A stretch of 64,000 nt of DNA from Leucobacter chromiiresistens (GTDB lineage Bacteria; Actinomycetota; Actinomycetes; Actinomycetales; Microbacteriaceae). The number at the start of each line of letters is the position of its first letter. The first letter of the stretch is position 1. The stretch covers positions 1,302,001-1,366,000 of the forward strand of contig NZ_FNKB01000001.1 in assembly GCF_900102345.1 (NCBI RefSeq). Direction: 5' to 3'. The translations under genes and the position numbers were made by a program. The notes under the pieces were generated by a model that was given only the letters and a program-made list of their open reading frames with translations, was not told where the DNA came from and searched no databases. Of the stretch, positions 40,806-50,810 are shown piece by piece.

Positions 40806-40811
40806 TAGACT
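40806..40811 (+). promoter_or_regulatory. -10-like TAGACT, leaderless promoter of the UDP-sugar dehydrogenase
   Basis: TAGACT ends 6 nt before the GTG at 40818. No Shine-Dalgarno is present. Confidence 0.45.
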
Positions 40812-40817
40812 GATCCC

Positions 40818-42107
40818 GTGAAAATTGCAGTCGTCGCCACCGGAAAGATCGGGCTCCCGCTCGCCACGCAGTACGCCTCGATGGGGCACGAAGTCGTGGG
40901 GGTCGACGTCAACCAGGCTCTGGTCGACTGCATCAACCGCGGCGAAGAGCCCTTCCCGGGCGAGGCGGGTCTCGCCGAGAAGCTCGCCGAGCAGGTGCCC
41001 GCGGGCAGGCTGCGCGCGACGAGCGATTACGCCGACGCCATTCCCGGGGCCGACGCGGTCGTGCTCGTCGTGCCGCTCCTCGTCGACGAGGAGACCTGGG
41101 AGCCCGACTTCAAGTGGATGGATGCGGCGACGCGCTCGCTCGCCGAGCACCTGACCCCCGGCACCCTCGTCTCCTACGAGACCACCCTGCCGGTCGGCAC
41201 GACGCGCGGCCGCTGGAAGCCGCTCATCGAGGAGGTCTCCGGGCTCGCCGAGGGCACCGACTTCCACCTCGTGTTCTCGCCCGAGCGCGTGCTCACCGGC
41301 CGTGTGTACGCCGACCTGAAGAAGTACCCGAAGCTCGTGGGCGGTCTGAACGAGGCCGGCACCCGCAAGGCGATCGACTTCTACGAGTCGGTGCTCACCT
41401 TCGACGAGCGCACCGATCTGCCCCGGCCCAACGGCGTCTGGGACATGGGCACCGCCGAAGCGGCCGAGATGGCGAAGCTGGCCGAGACGACGTACCGCGA
41501 CGTGAACATCGGCCTCGCGAACCAGTTCGCGCGCTTCGCCGACACCGCGGGCATCGACGTGTACAAGGTGATCGAGGCCTGCAACTCGCAGCCGTTCAGC
41601 CACATCCACCGCCCCGGCATCGCCGTCGGCGGCCACTGCATCCCGGTCTACCCGCGTCTCTACCTGTCGACCGACCCCGACGCCGACATCGTGCGCACCG
41701 CCCGCAACTACAACGCGACGATGCCCGAGTACGTGGTGGATCGCGTGCAGCAGACCATCGGCGACCTTTCGGGCCAGCGCGTCGTCGTGCTCGGCGCGGC
41801 CTACCGCGGCGGCGTCAAGGAGACCGCGGTCTCCGGTGTGTTCCCGACGGTCGAGGCGCTCGTCGAGCGGGGCGCCGCGGTCACCGTGCACGACCCGCTG
41901 TTCTCCGACGAGGAGCTGGCGGGGTACGGATTCACGGCCCACACGATCGGCGACCCGGTGGACGTCGCGATCCTGCAGGCCGACCACGCCGACTACCTGG
42001 CGCTCGGGCCCGCCGACTTCCCCGAGATCAAGCTGTTCGCCGATGGGCGCAACGCCACCGATCCGGCGAAGTGGACCGGGGTGCCGCGCATCGTCATCGG
42101 CGCCTGA
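40818..42107 (+). CDS. wecC: UDP-HexNAc 6-dehydrogenase (WecC/WbpA family)
   Basis: A 429-residue NAD-dependent nucleotide-sugar dehydrogenase that oxidises C6 of UDP-GlcNAc (WbpA) or UDP-ManNAc (WecC) to the uronic acid. The N-terminal Rossmann motif is degenerate (VVATGKIGLPLATQYASMGHEVVGVD). The catalytic Cys is in AVGGHCIPVYP near residue 273, with the Lys/Asn of AEMAKLAETTYRDVN, and the C-terminal UDP-binding domain has LGAAYRGGVKETAVS. With the epimerase at 37.1 kb it gives a HexNAc uronic acid. WecC and WbpA activity cannot be separated by eye, so the symbol is provisional. Confidence 0.9.
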   Translation: MKIAVVATGKIGLPLATQYASMGHEVVGVDVNQALVDCINRGEEPFPGEAGLAEKLAEQVPAGRLRATSDYADAIPGADAVVLVVPLLVDEETWEPDFKWMDAATRSLAEHLTPGTLVSYETTLPVGTTRGRWKPLIEEVSGLAEGTDFHLVFSPERVLTGRVYADLKKYPKLVGGLNEAGTRKAIDFYESVLTFDERTDLPRPNGVWDMGTAEAAEMAKLAETTYRDVNIGLANQFARFADTAGIDVYKVIEACNSQPFSHIHRPGIAVGGHCIPVYPRLYLSTDPDADIVRTARNYNATMPEYVVDRVQQTIGDLSGQRVVVLGAAYRGGVKETAVSGVFPTVEALVERGAAVTVHDPLFSDEELAGYGFTAHTIGDPVDVAILQADHADYLALGPADFPEIKLFADGRNATDPAKWTGVPRIVIGA

Positions 42108-42117
42108 GCCGCACGGA

Positions 42118-42163
42118 ACGACGAACGCCGCCGCGACCATCGGTTCGCGGCGGCGTTCGTCGT
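42118..42163. terminator. Bidirectional terminator after wecC
   Basis: A perfect 18-bp inverted repeat (ACGACGAACGCCGCCGCG at 42118-42135, complement 42146-42163) with a 10-nt loop lies between converging genes. The arm begins with the same ACGACGAAC as the terminator at 2003. Confidence 0.85.
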
Positions 42164-42174
42164 CTGTCGGGCGC

Positions 42175-43164
42175 TCAGCGCCGGTAGCGCGGATCGTTCG
42201 GGAACCGCGGCTGCGGGTCGAACGAGCGCGCCGCTTTGAGCGCGCGGAACATGCGCTTGCGCACCGGCTTCGCCACCCCGCCCTCGCGCATCTCGAGGAA
42301 CAGGCGCCGGTAGTACATGAGGTAGGAGACGCGGCCCTCGCGGCGCAGCCGGTAGGAGGCCTGATTGCGGGCGCCCTTCTCGAACTTCCAGACGTTGCTC
42401 TCGTCGATGAAGCGGTAGTTCACGCCGGCGTTCACGCCCATGTCGTGCACGACCTCGCTGTCGAGCGCGATGATGCCCGGGCCGTAGGCGTGGGTGAGCC
42501 GCTTCGTGTACTCCTTGTCGTCGAACCAGATGAAGTACTCGCCGAGCGGCAGCCCCTGCTCCTCGATCGCCCAGCGCGGCACGAGCACCGAGACGAAGGT
42601 GCACTCGACCACGAGCAGCGACTTGACGCCCGCGAGGTAGGCGCGGGGCCAATCCCACGTGGTGATCGGGTTGTTCATCTCGCACAGCGATCCGTCGATG
42701 TACTTCACCATCGAGCACGCGAACGGCACCTCGCGGCCGAGCGCGCGCGACGAGGCGTCGCGCTGTTCGAGCAGCGTCGCGAGGGCGTCGGGATCGGGGT
42801 AGCAGTCGTCGTCCATGATCCAGACGAAGTCGGCGCCGAGATTCACGCCGTGCGCCATGCCGTGCTCGAACCCGCCCGCGCCGCCGAGGTTCTCGTCGAG
42901 GTGCAGCACCACGAGCCGCGGGTCGTCGAGACCGTCGAGGTACTCCTTCGTGCCGTCCGTCGACGCGTTGTTCACGACGACGATCCAGTCGCACTCGTGG
43001 GTCTGCGCACTCACGGTCGCGAGGGTCTGCGGCAGTTTCGCCAGACGGTTGAACGTCACGATGACGGCGGCGACGCGGGCGCGGTCGCTGTCTGCGGAGA
43101 GCGCAGCGCCGACGATGGGCACGGGGTGCGTGCCGGGATGGAATTCGGATTCGGATTCGGTCAT
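42175..43164 (-). CDS. Family 2 glycosyltransferase (GlfT1-like)
   Basis: A 329-residue GT2 enzyme. Motifs are VAAVIVTFNRLAKLPQTL, VVNNASTDGT, DENLGGAGGFEHGM, the metal site WIMDDDCYPDPD, and EYFIWFDDKEYTKRL with the candidate catalytic Asp. This set is typical of galactofuranosyl/rhamnosyl transferases such as GlfT1. The ATG overlaps the stop of the LicD-like gene, and Glf lies beyond that, which supports transfer of galactofuranose or initiation of a galactan (inference). It is GC-rich. Confidence 0.85.
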   Translation of the reverse strand: MTESESEFHPGTHPVPIVGAALSADSDRARVAAVIVTFNRLAKLPQTLATVSAQTHECDWIVVVNNASTDGTKEYLDGLDDPRLVVLHLDENLGGAGGFEHGMAHGVNLGADFVWIMDDDCYPDPDALATLLEQRDASSRALGREVPFACSMVKYIDGSLCEMNNPITTWDWPRAYLAGVKSLLVVECTFVSVLVPRWAIEEQGLPLGEYFIWFDDKEYTKRLTHAYGPGIIALDSEVVHDMGVNAGVNYRFIDESNVWKFEKGARNQASYRLRREGRVSYLMYYRRLFLEMREGGVAKPVRKRMFRALKAARSFDPQPRFPNDPRYRR

Positions 43165-45062
43165 GCTTCCGCTCTCGGGGTCTCGCTGTGGGGGTGTTCG
43201 GGAGTCGCTGCGGGGCGGGCTGCGCCGGTGCCGGTGCCGGGGTCGCCGGATCCGTCGCCCGCTCCGCCGTCGTCCGACGCCGGGGTGAGGCGCTGCTCGG
43301 CGAGATCGAGCAGCTCGGCCACGCGCAGGCTGTCGCGGCGGTACTCGTCGAGCTCGTTCTCGAGCTCGCTGACGCGCTCCGTGAGCGCTTCGATCTGCGC
43401 GCGGGCGCCGGTGGGGCGAGCGCGCATGACGAGTCGCTTCAGGCGTTGCTTCATCGAGATCTCCTTGCGAATGGGCGGGGCGGCGCCGAGGGTGAACCTG
43501 ACCCCGTAGGGTCGTCGTTCGCGCTCGTGGGGCTGCGGGTCGATCGGCTCGACGTCGATGTCGAGGCCGTACGCTCGTGCTTCTCGCGCCAAGTCGATCG
43601 TACTCAGATGCCACGTCGTCGGGTCGCCGAACGACACGTCTGCGGCGTGCTCCCGGTACGCCGTCGCTCGGGCGGTGCCGCCCGAGCGCAGCGCCATGCG
43701 GATCAGGCGCAGCGCGTTCGCGCGGGCGATGTGACCGACCTGCTCGAGCAGATGGTTGGCGACGATGTCGACGGGGCCCGAGACGCCGAGGCGACGGAAG
43801 ACGTCGAGGGAGAGCGTGCGGTACAGATTGAGGTGGTCGACCTCGAAGCCGGGGCCCGCGCCCGCCCCGCCTTCGGCAGGCGTGCGCGCGTTCGCGTTCG
43901 CGCGAGCGCGCGCCGCGGAGAGCGCGCTGGAGGAGTAGTCGGAGGCGATGACTCGGGTGCGATGGCGGTGGGGGCCCGGATCGCTGCTCAACCGCGCCGC
44001 GAGAGCGCCGCTCCCGGCGCCGAGCTCGAGCAGCACGGGCGCGCGCAGCGCGTCGCGCTCGCCCAGAATCCACTCCGCGCCCGAGGCCCACTGGGCATCG
44101 GGATCCGGGTCGCCGCCCGTCGCGTAGAACTCGTTCCAGAAGTCCCGCTTGAAGTGGTAGGAGCCGAACCAGCTCTGGAACCGCCGCGAGGTGCTGCGGG
44201 GCGTGCCGAGATGGTAGCCGGGGATGGGCGTGCGCCAGTTCTCGTCGTAGTTGATGACGAGCCAGGCCTCGGGATCCGCCGGCGCCGGGAACGCGCGCCC
44301 CGCGATCTGCACCGAGCCGAACGGCAGCATCTGGTCCGCGCGCAGCGGCCCCCGCACGTGGAACGGCTGATTGATCATGCCGTCGTCGGTGAAGAAGGCG
44401 GTGAAGACGTCGACGTAGTGGTCCACCGACCCGGCCGGGGTGCGGAAGTAGAGCTGCATGTGCGTCGCGCTGTGCCGCACGAGCTCGTACCCGAGCTGCT
44501 GCAGGCGATGCCCCACGGCGAAGCCCTCGCGCGCCACGTCGGCCGGGTTGCGCAGCTCCGACAGGTACGCCACATCGGCGTCGTCGTCGTGCGGCAGCAG
44601 CGCGCCCTCGCGCACGCCGCCGAGCAGGGTGCCGCCGACGACGAACGGCCGCAGCCCCATGCCGACGAGGTGCCCGATGATCTCCTCGGTGCGGTCGAGG
44701 ATGCGCTCCTGCACGCCCGCGTTCCCCGCTCCCAGCGTCTTCCCGAGCCGCCCCCACTTGTTGATGGCGAGCGGGATGCCCTCGGCGTCCACCACGCGGG
44801 TGGGGTGCGGCTCGTCGGTGAAGGCGACGCGCGATCGGCCGAGCTCCTCGCCGTCGCCCGAGCGGCGCAGCACCACGTCGGCCGATCCCGTGAGGTGCGG
44901 GTGCAGTGCGGGCGGCCAGGGCAGCGCCTGCGTCGGAGCCTCCTCGCGATCCAACAGGTCGATGGACCACACCCGTTGCTCGCCGAAGTGCACGTCGACC
45001 GACCGAACGTCCTCGGTGAGGTCGGGGAGGGTGAGACCCTGCGGAGTCGCGATGAAGGGCAT
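43161..45062 (-). CDS. LicD-family transferase fused to a methyltransferase and coiled coil
   Basis: A 633-residue multidomain protein. Residues about 115-290 carry the LicD/nucleotidyltransferase pattern FVVGGTLLGGVREGALLPHDDDADVAYL; LicD proteins attach phosphocholine or other phospho-substituents to wall glycans. Residues about 335-500 are a SAM methyltransferase-like domain (VLLELGAGSGALAARL; ASDYSSSALSAARARA). Residues about 545-590 are a coiled coil (IEALTERVSELENELDEY), then an Ala/Pro/Gly tail. The ATG is forced by an in-frame stop 11 codons upstream. There is no Shine-Dalgarno; a TAAACT at 45112-45117 may be the promoter. Decoration of the galactan or polymer end is inferred. Confidence 0.8.
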   Translation of the reverse strand: MPFIATPQGLTLPDLTEDVRSVDVHFGEQRVWSIDLLDREEAPTQALPWPPALHPHLTGSADVVLRRSGDGEELGRSRVAFTDEPHPTRVVDAEGIPLAINKWGRLGKTLGAGNAGVQERILDRTEEIIGHLVGMGLRPFVVGGTLLGGVREGALLPHDDDADVAYLSELRNPADVAREGFAVGHRLQQLGYELVRHSATHMQLYFRTPAGSVDHYVDVFTAFFTDDGMINQPFHVRGPLRADQMLPFGSVQIAGRAFPAPADPEAWLVINYDENWRTPIPGYHLGTPRSTSRRFQSWFGSYHFKRDFWNEFYATGGDPDPDAQWASGAEWILGERDALRAPVLLELGAGSGALAARLSSDPGPHRHRTRVIASDYSSSALSAARARANANARTPAEGGAGAGPGFEVDHLNLYRTLSLDVFRRLGVSGPVDIVANHLLEQVGHIARANALRLIRMALRSGGTARATAYREHAADVSFGDPTTWHLSTIDLAREARAYGLDIDVEPIDPQPHERERRPYGVRFTLGAAPPIRKEISMKQRLKRLVMRARPTGARAQIEALTERVSELENELDEYRRDSLRVAELLDLAEQRLTPASDDGGAGDGSGDPGTGTGAARPAATPEHPHSETPRAEA

Positions 45063-45110
45063 GGGCGGAGGAGCTGCTCGTTTCTGCGCCGTTCATCAGA
45101 CGCTCCCTGA

Positions 45111-46334
<1,224 letters not shown>

Positions 46335-46350
46335 ACGGGCCCGGCCCGAC

Positions 46351-47691
46351 TCACGCCTGCGGCGGAGCGCCCTGATACACGTCGGGCACTCCGTCGCCGT
46401 CGGCGTCCACCCGGTCTCGGCGCTGCACGCGCCCGAACTGGCGGTTGCGCACGCCGAGCAGGATCGCGGCGAGTGCGGCGGCGATCACCGATGCCGCGAG
46501 AATCGCCGCCTTCGCGGTGTCGTGCGCCGGGGTGCCCGCGGCGAAGCTGAGCTCGGCGACCAGCAGCGACACCGTGAATCCGATCCCCGCGAGCAGACCG
46601 ACGCCGACGATGTCGATCCAGCGCAGCGCCGGATCGAGCCGTGCGCGCGTCGCCTTCGTGACCAGCCAGGTCGTGAGCACGATGCCGACCGGCTTGCCCA
46701 GCACGAGCGCGGCCACGATTCCGAACGTGACGGGGTTCGCGGCGGCCGCGCGCAGGCCCTCCCAGCCGCCCACCGAGACTCCCGCGGCGAAGAAGGCGAA
46801 GATCGGCACGGCGAAGCCCGCCGAGATGGGGCGGAACCGGTGCTCGAACCCCTCGGCGAGGCCTGGAGCGGTGCGCTGCTCGTCGCGCCGGGCGTGCAGC
46901 ACCGGAATGGTGAAGCCGAGCAGCACGCCCGCGATCGTCGCGTGGATGCCGGATGCGTGCATGAACGCCCAGGCGGTGACGCCGATCGGCAGCAGCACGA
47001 TCCAGGCGGCGAGCGGCCGCGTGCTGAAGAACCGGCGGAAGGCCTGGGCGATCGCTCCGTAGACCGCGATGGAGAGGAGCGCGAGCAGGAGCGGGAGCAC
47101 CGCGATGCTGTCGGTGTAGAAGATCGCGATGATGCTGATCGCGAGCAGGTCGTCGACGACGGCGAGCGTGAGCAGGAAGATGCGGAGCGCGGCGGGCAGC
47201 TTCGAGCCGATGATCGCGAGCACGGCGACCGCGAACGCGATATCGGTGGCCGTGGGGATGGCCCATCCGGCGCGCAGTTCGGGATGCGACCAGACCACCG
47301 CGGCGTAGATGCCGGCCGGCACGAGCACGCCGCCGACCGCGGCCGCGATCGGCAGCATCGCGGTGCGCACGTGCTTGAGGTCGCCCGCGACGAATTCGCG
47401 CTTCAGCTCCAGGCCGACGAGGAAGAAGAAGATCGCGAGCAGGCCGTCGGCGGCCCAGGCGCCCAGGCTGAGGCGCAGGTGCCAGGGCTCGTACCCGAAC
47501 TCCCAGTCGCGCAGGGCGAAGTACGTGTCGGCGCCCGGCGAGTTCGCCCAGACGATCGCGACGAGGGCCGCGCAGACGAGCAGGATGCCGCCGACGGCTT
47601 CTGTGCGCAGGATCGTGCTGATCCTGCGCGCTTCCGAGAAGGTTCCGTAACGCGGAACGGTCTGATCAGGTGTTCGGGGCGTGGATGCCAC
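46351..47691 (-). CDS. nhaA: Na+/H+ antiporter NhaA
   Basis: An electrogenic sodium/proton antiporter of the plasma membrane, 446 residues with about 12 helices. Family residues are seen in [13 protein letters not shown], the [13 protein letters not shown] unwound helix and the VVDDLLAI motif with the paired Asp essential for transport. The C-terminus has an unusual extension, [15 protein letters not shown], resembling a single thrombospondin-3/EF-hand-like Ca-binding loop. Upstream (47713-47734) are two GTTCA-type 11-nt repeats on the coding strand. It lies between glf and GlfT2 with no functional link to glycan synthesis apparent. Confidence 0.94.
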   Translation of the reverse strand: MASTPRTPDQTVPRYGTFSEARRISTILRTEAVGGILLVCAALVAIVWANSPGADTYFALRDWEFGYEPWHLRLSLGAWAADGLLAIFFFLVGLELKREFVAGDLKHVRTAMLPIAAAVGGVLVPAGIYAAVVWSHPELRAGWAIPTATDIAFAVAVLAIIGSKLPAALRIFLLTLAVVDDLLAISIIAIFYTDSIAVLPLLLALLSIAVYGAIAQAFRRFFSTRPLAAWIVLLPIGVTAWAFMHASGIHATIAGVLLGFTIPVLHARRDEQRTAPGLAEGFEHRFRPISAGFAVPIFAFFAAGVSVGGWEGLRAAAANPVTFGIVAALVLGKPVGIVLTTWLVTKATRARLDPALRWIDIVGVGLLAGIGFTVSLLVAELSFAAGTPAHDTAKAAILAASVIAAALAAILLGVRNRQFGRVQRRDRVDADGDGVPDVYQGAPPQA

Positions 47692-47712
47692 AGCGTCTCC
47701 CAGGGTTCACTC

Positions 47713-47734
47713 GCAGTCTGAACAGTTCGTGAAC
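47713..47734 (-). promoter_or_regulatory. PHO-box-like repeat upstream of nhaA
   Basis: On the minus strand GTTCACGAACT (47734-47724) is followed directly by GTTCAGACTGC (47723-47713), 21 nt before the nhaA ATG. This is the same 11-nt tandem format as at phoU. Only the GTTCA cores are conserved, so it is weaker evidence. Confidence 0.35.
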
Positions 47735-47785
47735 GGCAGCGCGCATCGGCGTGGCTGCAGAGCAGACCACGGTGCAGGCGCCGTT

Positions 47786-47917
47786 CTAGGCTGCGGCGAA
47801 CGTGGGGGTGGTGCCCGAGAGCATGGCGCCCCAGGAGGAGACGTATCCGTTGGTGCCCGGGTGCGACAGCATCCACTCCACCGGAGTGAAGGTCTGGGGG
47901 AACCCGTGCGAAGTCAT
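47786..47917 (-). CDS. 43-residue small protein, probably leaderless
   Basis: An ORF of 43 codons (MTSHGFPQTFTPVEWMLSH, ending GTTPTFAAA). It has almost exclusively G/C third positions and TACGCT ends 7 nt before its ATG, like many annotated genes here. It has no membrane helix; Trp and Pro are frequent. It sits between GlfT2 and nhaA. No family is recognised, and it could belong to the glycan locus or be a regulatory peptide. Short length makes chance coding possible. Confidence 0.5.
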   Translation of the reverse strand: MTSHGFPQTFTPVEWMLSHPGTNGYVSSWGAMLSGTTPTFAAA

Positions 47918-47924
47918 CGGATCC

Positions 47925-47930
47925 AGCGTA
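47925..47930 (-). promoter_or_regulatory. -10-like TACGCT before the 43-residue ORF
   Basis: TACGCT on the minus strand ends 7 nt before the ATG at 47917. It lies in the 32-bp gap after the GlfT2-like gene. Confidence 0.4.
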
Positions 47931-47949
47931 GCAAACGAGGGGCCCGCGA

Positions 47950-49854
47950 TCAGCGGCCCTCGAAGGTGCGCCTCCACTCCTCGGCCGAGGTGATCTGCGG
48001 CAGTGCCGCGCGATACTCGGCGGCGAGGCGATCCCAGTTCTTCTCGATCTCGCGCACCAGGTCGCGCGACTCCTTCAGCAGGCGGCGGAACTTCGCCCGA
48101 TCGTGGCGGTACCACATCTTGCCGCTGCCGTCGGCGGCCCCGATGAGCACGCTCGAGTGGCGCGGAATGCGCCACCACAGCGCGTCCACCTTCGCGTACT
48201 CCAGCTCGGGCGCCTGCGCGTCGTGCTCGCTCACGGTGCGCCGCCAGTGGACCGGGATCATGCGCGCGGTGAACGCGCCGAGACGGAGACCCGTCGGATA
48301 GTCCTTCGGCTTCTTGAGCAGCGGGAGCGCGCGACCGCCGCGCGCGTACGGCGTATCGGGATCGCCGGAGCGGTACACGTGCGTCTCGGGGAAATCGGCC
48401 GCCCGGGCCCGGGCCGCGGGCATGTCCTTCGGCAGATCCTCATGGAGACCGCTCGGGCCCCGCAGCACCGAGCGCATGCCGTCGACCGCGAGCTGCGTCG
48501 CGTAGTACTGCATGTTCAGCAGCTTCTTGATGTCTTGCCGGCCGCTGTTCTGCAGCAGCTTGCCGCTGCCCGGCTGGTCGGAGTGCAGCAGGCCGGCGAT
48601 GATGCGGTTGCGGGTGTGGAAGAACGCCTGCCAGTCCTGCGAGTCGTCCTTGTCGATCCAGGAGACGTGCCAGAGGGCCACGCCGGGCATCGACACCGTG
48701 CGGTAGCCGGCGGAGCGGGCGCGCAGGCCGTACTCCGCGTCGTCCCACTTGATGAACACCGGCAGCGACAGGCCGATCTCGGCGATGATCTTCTTCGGGA
48801 TCATGCACATCCACCAGCCGTTGTAGTCGGCGTCGAGACGCGCGTGCATCCACGGGGTCTGCCGCAGATTGCGCTTGCGGAAGTCGTGGCGGTGCTGCTC
48901 CTCGAACGAGGGACCCCAGAGGAAGGGGCCTGGCCGTACCACCTCGGCCCAGGCGTGCAGCACGGGCTTGTCGAGCAGATCGAACATGTGGCCGCCCACG
49001 ATCACCGGCGTGCGGCTGAAACGGCCGAACTGCAGGGCGCGGAGCGCGCTCTCCGCCTCGAACTCCACATCGTCGTCGAGCAGGAGCAGGAAGTCGCTGT
49101 CCTCCCGCTCCAGCGTCTCGGCCATCGAGCGCGCGAACCCGCCCGAGCCGCCCAGGTTGCCCTGCTCGATGACCTGCAGCTTCTCGCCGAGCGCCGCCGC
49201 CACCTCGTCGAACCCGGCCTCGTCGCGCACCTTCTGCGTGCCCTGATCGACCAGGAAGATGCGATCGATCCCGTCGAGCAGCCCGGGGTTCTCGGCGACG
49301 TTGCGGAGCGTGCCGACGCAGTAGTCGGGCTTGTTGTACGTGGTCATGCCCAGGCTGAGCTTGCCCGTCTCCACCGGCTGAGCGTCGGTCGACCAGCGGC
49401 CGCCCTGCAGCTCGAGATCCTCGGTGCTCGCGATGAGATCGAACCAGTACCAGCCGCCGTCGCTGAAGGAGCGCAGGGGGAGATCGAACGTGGAGGTCGC
49501 CTCCCCGGTCACCGCGCACGAGTCGACGCGCTGCTGCACGCCCGACGCGTTCGAGCGGTACACGATGATCGTGCCGGGGCCCTGCGTGGTCAGCTCGAGC
49601 CGCACCCGGTCGACGACCGTCCAGTGCTGCCAGTACGCCGCCGGGAACGCGTTGAAGTAGCTCGCGAACGAGACGCGGTGCCCCGAGCGCACGCGCATGC
49701 TGTCGCGGGAGAGCACGTGGTCGATGTGCGCGTTCTCGCTGAGGCGCACGGGCCGGTTGCGCACCGTGGTCCAGGTCTCGGCGTCCGCGTAGAGCGGCAG
49801 CATGTCCGGGTCTTTGGCGACGGGGAACACGACGTTCTGCAGGATGGTCGGCAT
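47950..49854 (-). CDS. glfT2: GlfT2-like galactofuranosyltransferase
   Basis: A 634-residue processive GT2 enzyme resembling mycobacterial GlfT2, which polymerises the galactan from UDP-galactofuranose. An N-terminal beta-sandwich (residues about 1-165) precedes the GT-A domain, with [31 protein letters not shown], the metal triad in [12 protein letters not shown], the catalytic Asp region [12 protein letters not shown] and [12 protein letters not shown] (His metal ligand). A C-terminal helical part ends near the tail [10 protein letters not shown]. The start follows AGAGAGG, and TAGACT at 49899-49904 is a likely -10. glf nearby supports the role. Confidence 0.9.
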   Translation of the reverse strand: MPTILQNVVFPVAKDPDMLPLYADAETWTTVRNRPVRLSENAHIDHVLSRDSMRVRSGHRVSFASYFNAFPAAYWQHWTVVDRVRLELTTQGPGTIIVYRSNASGVQQRVDSCAVTGEATSTFDLPLRSFSDGGWYWFDLIASTEDLELQGGRWSTDAQPVETGKLSLGMTTYNKPDYCVGTLRNVAENPGLLDGIDRIFLVDQGTQKVRDEAGFDEVAAALGEKLQVIEQGNLGGSGGFARSMAETLEREDSDFLLLLDDDVEFEAESALRALQFGRFSRTPVIVGGHMFDLLDKPVLHAWAEVVRPGPFLWGPSFEEQHRHDFRKRNLRQTPWMHARLDADYNGWWMCMIPKKIIAEIGLSLPVFIKWDDAEYGLRARSAGYRTVSMPGVALWHVSWIDKDDSQDWQAFFHTRNRIIAGLLHSDQPGSGKLLQNSGRQDIKKLLNMQYYATQLAVDGMRSVLRGPSGLHEDLPKDMPAARARAADFPETHVYRSGDPDTPYARGGRALPLLKKPKDYPTGLRLGAFTARMIPVHWRRTVSEHDAQAPELEYAKVDALWWRIPRHSSVLIGAADGSGKMWYRHDRAKFRRLLKESRDLVREIEKNWDRLAAEYRAALPQITSAEEWRRTFEGR

Positions 49855-49898
49855 CGGAGCGAGCCTCTCTGGGCGTGCGGCGGGCAGAGTACCGATTC

Positions 49899-49904
49899 AG
49901 TCTA
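49899..49904 (-). promoter_or_regulatory. -10-like TAGACT of the GlfT2 gene
   Basis: TAGACT on the minus strand lies 45 nt before the ATG, leaving a leader of about 38 nt with AGAGAGG. It faces the TAGGCT of deoC at 49969. Confidence 0.4.
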
Positions 49905-49968
49905 GCGGCGCGGTTGCGCCCGGAGGCTGGGGGTCGAGCGGGGGTGCGGGCCGAGCGGGGGCGCCGCT

Positions 49969-49974
49969 TAGGCT
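49969..49974 (+). promoter_or_regulatory. -10-like TAGGCT of deoC
   Basis: TAGGCT lies 55 nt before the GTG at 50030, giving a leader with an AGGAG ribosome site. Unlike most TAGGCT genes here, deoC would therefore be led. Confidence 0.4.
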
Positions 49975-50029
49975 GGAGCGGAGCGGTCCGATCCCGTGCC
50001 GCCGATCCCCGTCTCGAACAGGAGCCCCC

Positions 50030-50776
50030 GTGGTCGCACCCGAACACGCCGCCGACGCCGGGCGCGGCGCCGATCTCGCCCGCGCCGATCTCGCCAGCGC
50101 CGATCTCGCTCGCGCTGATCTCGCCCGCGCCATCGATCACACCTTCTTGAAGCCCGAGGGGCGGCGGGCGGACGTGGAGCGCGCCGTCGCCGAGGCCGAG
50201 GAGCTCGGCGTGTACAGCGTCTGCGTGTCGCCCAGCGAGCTGCCGCTGGAGCTGCCCGCGGGGAGCGCGCTCCAGGTCACGGCCGTGTGCGGGTTTCCGA
50301 GCGGCAAGCACCGCTCCGCCGTCAAGGCCGCGGAGGCGGCGTTCGCCGTGGCGCAGGGCGCCGACGAGATCGACATGGTGATCGACGTCGGGGCCGCGCT
50401 CGACGGGCGCATCGAGGCGGTCGAGGCCGACATCCGGGCCGTGCGCGCCGCGGTGCCCGCGCCCACCGTGCTGAAGGTGATCATCGAATCGGCCGCGCTC
50501 GACGACTACACGATCGTCGCGGTGTGCGGCGCGGCCGAGGCCGCGGGGGCCGACTTCGTGAAGACGTCGACCGGCTTCCACCCCGCGGGAGGAGCCACGG
50601 TGCACGCTGTGGAGGTGATGCGGCGGGCCGTGGGGGATCGCCTCGCCATCAAGGCGTCGGGCGGCATCCGCAGCCGCGAGGACGCGGAGGCGATGCTGCG
50701 CGCCGGTGCGAGCCGGCTCGGCCTCTCGTCGAGCCGGGCCGTGCTCTCGGGCGGAACGGGTTCGTCCGGGTACTGA
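50030..50776 (+). CDS. deoC: Deoxyribose-phosphate aldolase DeoC
   Basis: A class I aldolase cleaving 2-deoxyribose 5-phosphate to glyceraldehyde 3-phosphate and acetaldehyde in deoxynucleoside catabolism. The protein is 248 residues, about 25 longer than usual. The TIM-barrel has [35 protein letters not shown], the Schiff-base Lys in TVLKVIIES and IKASGGIRS near the C-terminus. The extra N-terminus encodes four pentapeptides of type ADLA[RS] from a 15-nt DNA repeat. The GTG with AGGAG upstream is the chosen start; a later start would remove the repeats. No other deo genes are adjacent. Confidence 0.93.
   Translation: MVAPEHAADAGRGADLARADLASADLARADLARAIDHTFLKPEGRRADVERAVAEAEELGVYSVCVSPSELPLELPAGSALQVTAVCGFPSGKHRSAVKAAEAAFAVAQGADEIDMVIDVGAALDGRIEAVEADIRAVRAAVPAPTVLKVIIESAALDDYTIVAVCGAAEAAGADFVKTSTGFHPAGGATVHAVEVMRRAVGDRLAIKASGGIRSREDAEAMLRAGASRLGLSSSRAVLSGGTGSSGY
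50069..50128 (+). repeat. Four 15-nt tandem repeats in deoC
   Basis: Units at 50069, 50084, 50099 and 50114 follow GCCGATCTCGCCCGC with one or two changes each, in frame, encoding A-D-L-A-R/S. The pattern meets the pentapeptide-repeat signature but is too short to form that fold by itself. Confidence 0.85.
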
Positions 50777-50810
50777 GCGGGGTGTGCTTCCGCCCGGCGT
50801 GCGGAGGCGG

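Noticed and set aside
42175..45096. Single 973-residue ORF fusing a glycosyltransferase to an upstream protein
   Set aside because: The N-terminal 640 residues are an off-frame shadow of the LicD-like gene. The real gene starts at 43164, where the family motif begins and ATGA overlaps the LicD stop.
43188..45110. 640-residue plus-strand ORF opposite the LicD-like gene
   Set aside because: Shadow frame without motifs; the minus strand has clear LicD and methyltransferase motifs.
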